From the NCBI GenBank assembly GCA_020631035.1, contig JAHDIA010000117.1, forward strand, positions 1 to 11,807: a stretch of 11,807 bases of DNA, in the 5' to 3' direction. The stretch is from Chitinophagales bacterium. GTDB lineage: Bacteria > Bacteroidota > Bacteroidia > Chitinophagales > UBA2359. Every line of letters starts with the position of its first letter. Within the stretch, counting starts at the first letter, position 1. The position numbers were made by a program, and so were the translations under genes. This document shows, one piece after another, positions 7,223 to 11,807 of this stretch. The notes under the pieces were generated by a model that saw only the letters and a program-made list of their open reading frames with translations, was not told the DNA's origin and made no database searches.

Positions 7223-9712
7223 ATGACTGAAGTAAGAGACACTAACAATCCAAACTCTAGAAAATCATCTAAACGTATACCCCCAAAAGTAAAAAAATAC
7301 CTCAAATGGGGACTCATTGCAGGCTCTATTTGTGTTTTACTAGGTGTACTTTCTATAGTAGCCCTAACCAGTGCTGTAGCGGCGGGAGCATTTGGCAAAC
7401 TCCCCACCATAGAAGAGCTACAAGCCATCAAAAACCCTACAGCCTCTGAGGTTTATTCAGCCGATGGTGTACTATTGGGTCGCTATTATCTAGAAAACCG
7501 TACCAATGTCAAATACGACGAAATCTCCAAACACGCTGTCAATGCCTTGGTTGCCACCGAAGATGCCCGCTTCTTCCAACACAAAGGAGTTGACACTCGA
7601 AGCGTACTTAGAGTATTTCTCAAAACCATCTTAATGGGTGACAGAGGTTCTGGTGGGGGAAGCACCATCAACCAACAGCTCATCAAAAATCTATACAAAA
7701 GAGACAATTATGGTATGTTGACCATCCCTGTCAACAAGCTAAAAGAAATCATTGTTGGTCGTAGACTTGAGAAAGTATTTGACAAAAAAGACATTCTCAA
7801 AACCTACCTCAATACAGTACCCTTTGGCGAAAGAGTATTTGGGATAGAAGCTGCTTCTCAACGTTACTTTAGCAAAACAGCAAAAAACCTGAGTCTTGAC
7901 GAGGCTGCCACCCTTATTGGAATGCTCAAAGCAACCACCTATTACAGTCCCCGTCGCCACCCTGAACGTTCCAAGACCAGACGCAATGTAGTCATCAATC
8001 AAATGCAAAAATATGGCTACATCAGCGAATCACAAGCAACAACGGCCAAGTCATTCCCGCTACAACTCAATTACAACCTACAGTCCCAAAGTGATGGACT
8101 GGCACCACACTTTAGAGCAGCCCTCAAAAAAGAACTCCAAAAATGGTGTGAAGACAATCCCAAAGCAGACGATAGCCAATACAACCTCTTTGCAGATGGA
8201 CTCAAAATCTACACCACCATTGACAGCAAAATGCAACAATACGCACAAGATGCCGTCAAAAAACATATGGGCTCCCTACAAAAAGCCTTCAATGCACATT
8301 GGGCAGGAAGTTATCCTTGGGGCAGTGACCAAAGCCTTGTCAAAAATGCCATTCGCAAAACAGGTCGTTACAAAAAACTCAAAAAAGAAGGCAAACTCGA
8401 CAGCGAAATAGAAAGAGAGTTTGAACTCAAAACCAAGATGACCATTTTGGGCATCAATGGCGAAGAAGTGGAAACAATGATGAGTCCCAAAGATTCCATC
8501 ATCCACTACCTCAAATTGCTCAACACAGGCTTTATGGTTATGGAGCACAAAACAGGACAAATCAAAGCTTGGGTAGGCAGCATCAATCACGAATATTTCC
8601 CCTACGACCACACCAAAAGCATTCGTCAAGTGGGTTCAACCTTTAAACCCATTGTATACGCCAGTGCCATTGAGCATGGCGTTGAACCTTGTAATTATTA
8701 TGGCAATGAGCTACGTACCTACATAGACGAATACAACAATGAGTGGACCCCTCGCAACTCAGATAGTTACTACGAAGGCGAGTACAGTATGAAGGGGGGA
8801 TTGGCAAAGTCTGTCAACACCATTTCAGTACAGATATTATACGATACAGGTGTAGACACCATCATTCAATTGGCAAGAGATATGGGCATCAAAAACGACA
8901 TACCCGCCTACCCTTCTATTGCCTTGGGCACACCAGAACTATCTCTACAAGAAATGCTCCAAGCCTATGGAACCTTCGCCAATGGAGGTTACAAAGTCGA
9001 GCCCAAATACATCAGAGAAATCAAAACCCACAACAATAAGAGTCTTGCCAAATTCCCCGTTTACAACAGTAGCAACGAGCGCATTCTCAACGCCAATACG
9101 GCAAATTTGATGGTGGAGATGTTGCAGGGCGTTGTAGACAGTGGAACAGGTAGGCGCATTCGTTTCCTATACAATCTCGATCAAGATTTTGGTGGCAAAA
9201 CGGGTACGACTCAAAACCAAACAGACGGTTGGTTTATTGGCATTACACCCGACCTAGTTGCAGGTGTTTGGACAGGTGGGCAAACCCGACTCATTCGCTT
9301 TAGAACCATCGACTTGGGGCAAGGCTCCAATATGGCATTGCCTATTTATGGCGAATTTTTCAAAAAACTTTACAATGACAAAGACTATCAAAAACTCGCC
9401 AATGCTCAATTTAGGGAACCAGGCACTTATTTAGAAGACAAACTCGCTTGTGACTACTGGCGAGACGGACCACCCGAGGTCCTTGCCGATGTAGAAGTTG
9501 ATCCCGAATTTCAGAGTCGAATAGACGATTTACTCAAAAAGCGTAAAATGGGGCAAAACAATCCTAGACAGACGCCCAGTCGTTCGGGTTCACGCATTAC
9601 CAAAAGTAGTAGAAAAATTGGCACCAAAGAAGAACAAAGACCCAAGAATGAAAAAGAAAAACCCAAGAAAAAAAGATCCATTTGGAAACGTATTTTTGGT
9701 GGCGGGGATTGA
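7223..9712 (+). CDS. mrcA: Class A bifunctional penicillin-binding protein (PBP1A type)
   Basis: This enzyme polymerises lipid II glycan strands and cross-links their peptides on the outer face of the inner membrane. The 829-residue protein has a basic cytoplasmic start, a membrane anchor at about residues 28-53 and two enzyme domains. The GT51 glycosyltransferase domain has catalytic E113 in EDARFFQHKG, GGGSTINQQL (144-153) and EKVFDKKDILKTYLN (183-197). The transpeptidase domain has S472-T-F-K475 with the acylated serine, S530-V-N532 and K659-T-G-T662; all three motifs are intact. A Lys/Arg-rich tail of about 50 residues (from about 778) contains KPKKKRSIWKRIF, suggesting a nucleic-acid, teichoic-free wall or protein contact, unproven. 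The ATG at 7223 puts the anchor in the expected place. The gene name is by type; pbp names vary in this phylum. Confidence 0.95.
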   Translation: MTEVRDTNNPNSRKSSKRIPPKVKKYLKWGLIAGSICVLLGVLSIVALTSAVAAGAFGKLPTIEELQAIKNPTASEVYSADGVLLGRYYLENRTNVKYDEISKHAVNALVATEDARFFQHKGVDTRSVLRVFLKTILMGDRGSGGGSTINQQLIKNLYKRDNYGMLTIPVNKLKEIIVGRRLEKVFDKKDILKTYLNTVPFGERVFGIEAASQRYFSKTAKNLSLDEAATLIGMLKATTYYSPRRHPERSKTRRNVVINQMQKYGYISESQATTAKSFPLQLNYNLQSQSDGLAPHFRAALKKELQKWCEDNPKADDSQYNLFADGLKIYTTIDSKMQQYAQDAVKKHMGSLQKAFNAHWAGSYPWGSDQSLVKNAIRKTGRYKKLKKEGKLDSEIEREFELKTKMTILGINGEEVETMMSPKDSIIHYLKLLNTGFMVMEHKTGQIKAWVGSINHEYFPYDHTKSIRQVGSTFKPIVYASAIEHGVEPCNYYGNELRTYIDEYNNEWTPRNSDSYYEGEYSMKGGLAKSVNTISVQILYDTGVDTIIQLARDMGIKNDIPAYPSIALGTPELSLQEMLQAYGTFANGGYKVEPKYIREIKTHNNKSLAKFPVYNSSNERILNANTANLMVEMLQGVVDSGTGRRIRFLYNLDQDFGGKTGTTQNQTDGWFIGITPDLVAGVWTGGQTRLIRFRTIDLGQGSNMALPIYGEFFKKLYNDKDYQKLANAQFREPGTYLEDKLACDYWRDGPPEVLADVEVDPEFQSRIDDLLKKRKMGQNNPRQTPSRSGSRITKSSRKIGTKEEQRPKNEKEKPKKKRSIWKRIFGGGD

Positions 9713-9722
9713 TTGAAAATTG

Positions 9723-9744
9723 GTCCATAGTTTTCAGTCCATAG
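9723..9744. repeat. Short direct repeat GTCCATAG after the PBP gene
   Basis: GTCCATAG occurs at 9723-9730 and again at 9737-9744, followed by TCGATAGAC. It looks like a remnant of a short degenerate tandem repeat. No function is apparent. Confidence 0.35.
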
Positions 9745-9804
9745 TCGATAGACACAGCGTTTTTGGTACATTTTAAATTTAAGAGATTGAAGATTCTTTT
9801 CGGT

Positions 9805-9843
9805 TAATTTTGAATTTTCAGTTTTCAATTTAAAATTATTTTT
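9805..9843 (+). terminator. Probable AT-rich terminator of the PBP gene
   Basis: A 12-bp stem with one G-T pair (9805-9816 with 9827-9838), made almost entirely of A-T pairs, has a 10-base loop and is followed by TTTTT at 9839-9843. It lies 92 bases after the stop. The lack of G-C pairs weakens the call. Confidence 0.5.
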
Positions 9844-9846
9844 GTG

Positions 9847-9930
9847 CAACATACATCTTTCATGGCTGCGTGTGTGCTGGTTAGCCAACGCATGTTTGGC
9901 CCTTTGTACAAGCGTGTATCCCCCCGCTCA
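9847..9930 (+). repeat. E3: diverged partial copy of the left part of E1
   Basis: CTGGTTA, then five unmatched bases, then CGCATGTTT occurs at 9877-9897 and at 3782-3802 with identical spacing. Downstream, ATCC-x-CCCGCT recurs at the same offset without a net gap. Weaker similarity extends left to CAAC at 9847 and 3751. In one frame both copies read W-L-x-x-A-C-x-x-L and P-P-A at equivalent codons (9878-9928 and 3783-3833), so decayed coding sequence is an alternative to a non-coding repeat. This is a local GC-rich island in AT-rich DNA. The right half of E1 is absent here. Confidence 0.55.
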
Positions 9931-9945
9931 TCCGACGCTTCTAAA

Positions 9946-10049
9946 TATTGTTAATATCAAATAAATTTCCCTCTATTTTTATTGAATGTAAACATTATTT
10001 TTTAAATTTACATCACAGTCATTTTACCTGATTGTGGAACACTTGCCTT
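9946..10049. other. AT-rich spacer, no supported gene
   Basis: This stretch has no convincing open frame or motif beyond a 7-bp inverted repeat (9986-9992 with 10007-10013). It separates E3 from the next hairpin. Confidence 0.4.
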
Positions 10050-10091
10050 TTGAAATGATATTGTTATTGGATGATATTATTTCAACTTTTT
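10050..10091 (+). terminator. Terminator-like hairpin with no obvious gene upstream
   Basis: A 15-bp stem including three G-T pairs (10050-10064 with 10071-10085) has a 6-base loop and is followed by CTTTTT at 10086-10091. The nearest upstream gene, the PBP, already has a terminator candidate about 210 bases earlier. It may end a small non-coding transcript or be a second PBP terminator. Confidence 0.45.
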
Positions 10092-10104
10092 CCAATCATA
10101 TTTT

Positions 10105-10182
10105 ATTGAACATGTGTGTAGACCAGGTATGTCTCTACCCTATTGAACATGATTTGTAGACAAGGCATGCCTTGTCTCTACC
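10105..10182. repeat. REP-like palindromic pair around GTAGA...TCTCTACC
   Basis: Two head-to-tail units start with ATTGAACATG (10105 and 10142) and end with TCTCTACC (to 10139 and 10182). The second unit holds a perfect 20-base palindrome at 10158-10177 with halves AGACAAGGCA and TGCCTTGTCT. The first unit holds a weaker, diverged version (AGAC at 10120-10123, GTCT at 10131-10134). From memory, hairpins with GTAGAGAC ends are dispersed repeats in several phyla; this was not checked. They sit just upstream of E2. Confidence 0.65.
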
Positions 10183-10262
10183 AATCCCATACACCCTATA
10201 AATCAATGCGTGGGGATGTGGCGGCGGTAAAACCCTGAAACGCAGGACATCCATTGGCGAAT

Positions 10263-10423
10263 CTACGCCTGATAGTAGCGAATATGGCGGCATTCCGTTG
10301 CGGTATGTAGGGACTAGGGGTGTAGGTCTGTATGTCCGTGACGGGATCACAATATTTTGTACTTGCCGCCATAGCAGCGGATAGCAGGGACACAATATGC
10401 AAACGCAGCCTAAAACGTTCCGT
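10263..10423 (+). repeat. E2: second copy of the E1 right half, just upstream of the recombinase gene
   Basis: It begins with the 11-mer CTACGCCTGAT shared with E1 and ends with the 41-base block matching E1 at 33 positions. Between them is a 23-base arm pair (10268-10290 with 10366-10388) whose outer part follows the same pairing and mismatch pattern as the E1 hairpin but whose stem is longer, capped by a 75-base insert absent from E1. The preceding 10201-10262 bases hold a further GGATGT/ACATCC inverted repeat (10214-10219, 10247-10252) and may belong to it. E2 ends 16 bases before the recombinase ATG. Minus-strand frames through it look accidental. Confidence 0.7.
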
Positions 10424-10439
10424 TCTAAAAAATAAAATT

Positions 10440-11807
10440 ATGTATCAAACACAATCAAATGCCCAGCTATTAATCGTTGAACTGACACCGATTGTACACT
10501 ACAAACAAAAACGCTGGAAGGTCAGTTTTCCCTATCACGAAGGACTCATTGAACTGGTAAAACAAGTATACAATCGCAAGTGGAGTAAAAGTATGAAAAG
10601 CTGGCACATTCCCCGCAATGAAGAGGCAATGGAACAAGTCAATATTTTGTTTAAAGATTACAAAGTGATTGTTCATAAAAACAATGGCGAACATTACCAC
10701 AAAGCAATTGCCTCCCTACAAGCAGAAAAAAAAGCAGTCGCTACACCAGCAGAAAAAACAGTTGCTTTTAAATCGAATCAACATTCTCCTAAAAACAAAA
10801 TACTGGTCAGAGAAGTCGAGAAGGGTTTGTTGCACCTCCACATGCCTTACAAAAAAGAATGGGTTTCGCTGGTCAAATGCATCCCACGAAGGCAATGGAT
10901 TGAAGACTTAAAATGTTGGCAAGTGCCCCACAACAAACAAAGCTTGATGATGCTCAGGAGTTTACAAGGCGTGATGGAATGGGTATCTCTACCCCAAAAA
11001 ACACAAACCCAGTCCGATAAACAGCCCCAAATAAGTCAAGAACAAAAAGACGCCATTATAGATTTAGAAGAACACCTTATGTTAGAGCGATTGTCACGCC
11101 ATACCATTTCCAGTTACAAATCTCATCTAACTCGCTTCTTTGCCTACCACCCAAAAAAACACCCTACAGCCATAGAGGCAGACGATATTAAAAACTATTT
11201 ATTGTATTTAATCAATGTACGTAAAGTGGCGGTTTCTACCCAAAACCAGGCCATCAATGCCATCAAAGCCTATTACGAAAAGGTACTCAAGCAAGAGCGG
11301 ACCACCTACTACATCACCCGACCAAAAAAACCGAACCAACTCCCCAAAGTACTAAATGAAGAAGAAGTCAGAGCCATTTTAAAGATGACGCCCAATTTAA
11401 AACACCGTTGCGTACTGATGCTCATTTACTCAGCAGGTTTGCGACTGAGCGAACTCATTGATTTACGTCTAAGCGACATAGACAGTCAAAGAAAACAATT
11501 ATTGGTCAAAGGCGGTAAAGGCAAAAAAGACCGCTACACCCTTTTGTCCGACAAATGCCTGAAAGCATTGCGCATCTACTATAAGCAATACCGTCCTGAC
11601 TACTGGTTATTTGAAGGTATTGAAGGTGGCCAGTACGGACGACGCAGTGTCCAACAGATATTCCAGAGCGCCTGTACCAAAGCAGGTATTCAGAAACGGG
11701 TAAGCCTCCACACCCTTCGTCACAGCTTTGCCACCCACCTATTGGAAAAAGGCATCAGTTTGCGTTACATTCAACAATTACTGGGTCACGAATCTAGCAA
11801 AACCACC
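10440..11807 (+). CDS. Tyrosine recombinase with duplicated N-terminal Trp-motif domain (3' partial)
   Basis: The frame is open from the ATG at 10440 to the window end, 456 residues. It cuts and rejoins DNA by the XerC/D-type mechanism. Residues 20-60 and 125-165 are two copies of a domain with P-Y, then 17 residues from Pro to a Trp, then W-x6-W-x-[IV]-P-x-N (P31, W48, W55, P58; P136, W153, W160, P163). A core-binding SAM-like domain follows (about 205-290, RLSRHTISSYKSHLTRFF), then the catalytic domain from about 301. Catalytic residues seen are R335 (SAGLRLSEL), K360 (GGKGKKDR), H424-x-x-R427 (HTLRHSF) and H450 (LLGHESS). The nucleophilic Tyr is expected near residue 459, three codons past the window. 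The extra N-terminal region makes it unlike housekeeping XerC/XerD, which are about 300 residues. Its leader is the E2 repeat. It may serve a mobile element or integration system; targets are unknown. Confidence 0.93.
   Translation, partial: MYQTQSNAQLLIVELTPIVHYKQKRWKVSFPYHEGLIELVKQVYNRKWSKSMKSWHIPRNEEAMEQVNILFKDYKVIVHKNNGEHYHKAIASLQAEKKAVATPAEKTVAFKSNQHSPKNKILVREVEKGLLHLHMPYKKEWVSLVKCIPRRQWIEDLKCWQVPHNKQSLMMLRSLQGVMEWVSLPQKTQTQSDKQPQISQEQKDAIIDLEEHLMLERLSRHTISSYKSHLTRFFAYHPKKHPTAIEADDIKNYLLYLINVRKVAVSTQNQAINAIKAYYEKVLKQERTTYYITRPKKPNQLPKVLNEEEVRAILKMTPNLKHRCVLMLIYSAGLRLSELIDLRLSDIDSQRKQLLVKGGKGKKDRYTLLSDKCLKALRIYYKQYRPDYWLFEGIEGGQYGRRSVQQIFQSACTKAGIQKRVSLHTLRHSFATHLLEKGISLRYIQQLLGHESSKTT

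Noticed and set aside
8013..8411. 132-codon plus-strand frame inside the PBP gene
   Set aside because: Out-of-frame shadow of a gene with all catalytic motifs intact.
9511..9888. Minus-strand 125-codon open frame
   Set aside because: Mostly antisense to the Lys-rich PBP tail and the AT-rich terminator; composition is what that antisense would give.
9861..9945. Possible tRNA in the GC-rich island
   Set aside because: No cloverleaf with acceptor stem, T-loop GTTC signature or CCA end can be drawn.
9862..9954. 30-codon ATG frame inside E3
   Set aside because: Too short, uses a different frame from the one that aligns with E1, and lies in a repeat.
10135..10402. Minus-strand open frames of 86 and 68 codons across E2
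   Set aside because: They cover the palindrome and E2 stem, start and end at unrelated points from the E1 frames, and have no recognisable protein features.

Overview
The window looks like a chromosomal segment of a Bacteroidota bacterium, most plausibly a Saprospiria-type marine or sludge organism. The evidence is a large cysteine-rich secreted protein ending in a type IX secretion sorting domain, a Bacteroidota -7 promoter element (TAnnTTTG) before argS, no Shine-Dalgarno sequences, AT-rich intergenic DNA, and complex hairpin repeats between genes. All recognisable genes are on the + strand. The genus assignment is inference.

Layout: (1) 1-3555 is the 3' part of a gene for a secreted, modular, disulfide-rich protein. 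It has three copies of a six-cysteine module and four of a four-cysteine module, partly alternating, then the sorting domain; a strong terminator follows. (2) 3641-4074 has no convincing gene. It holds a structured intergenic element (E1) and the probable argS promoter. (3) 4075-5952 is argS, with its own terminator. (4) 6114-7113 holds three small genes: a 74-residue protein whose predicted fold order resembles the bL12 C-terminal domain, and two tandem paralogous membrane/coiled-coil proteins with a PspB-like look. (5) 7223-9712 is a class A (PBP1A-type) bifunctional penicillin-binding protein. (6) 9713-10439 is a 727-base gene-free stretch with two terminator-like hairpins, a diverged partial copy of the left part of E1 (E3), a REP-like palindrome pair, and a second copy of the right part of E1 (E2). 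(7) 10440 to the window end is a long open frame for a tyrosine recombinase with two copies of a Trp-motif domain ahead of the core-binding and catalytic domains. The window ends about three codons before the expected nucleophilic tyrosine.

Functionally, the small membrane proteins and the PBP may share an envelope theme and possibly a transcription unit, while argS and the secreted protein are closed off by their own terminators. The most interesting material is the E1/E2/E3 family. Its core hairpin keeps the same purine mismatches while paired positions covary between copies. E1 sits just upstream of argS, and E2 ends 16 bases before the start codon of a recombinase with a duplicated N-terminal domain. 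Whether the repeat and recombinase are functionally linked is untested.
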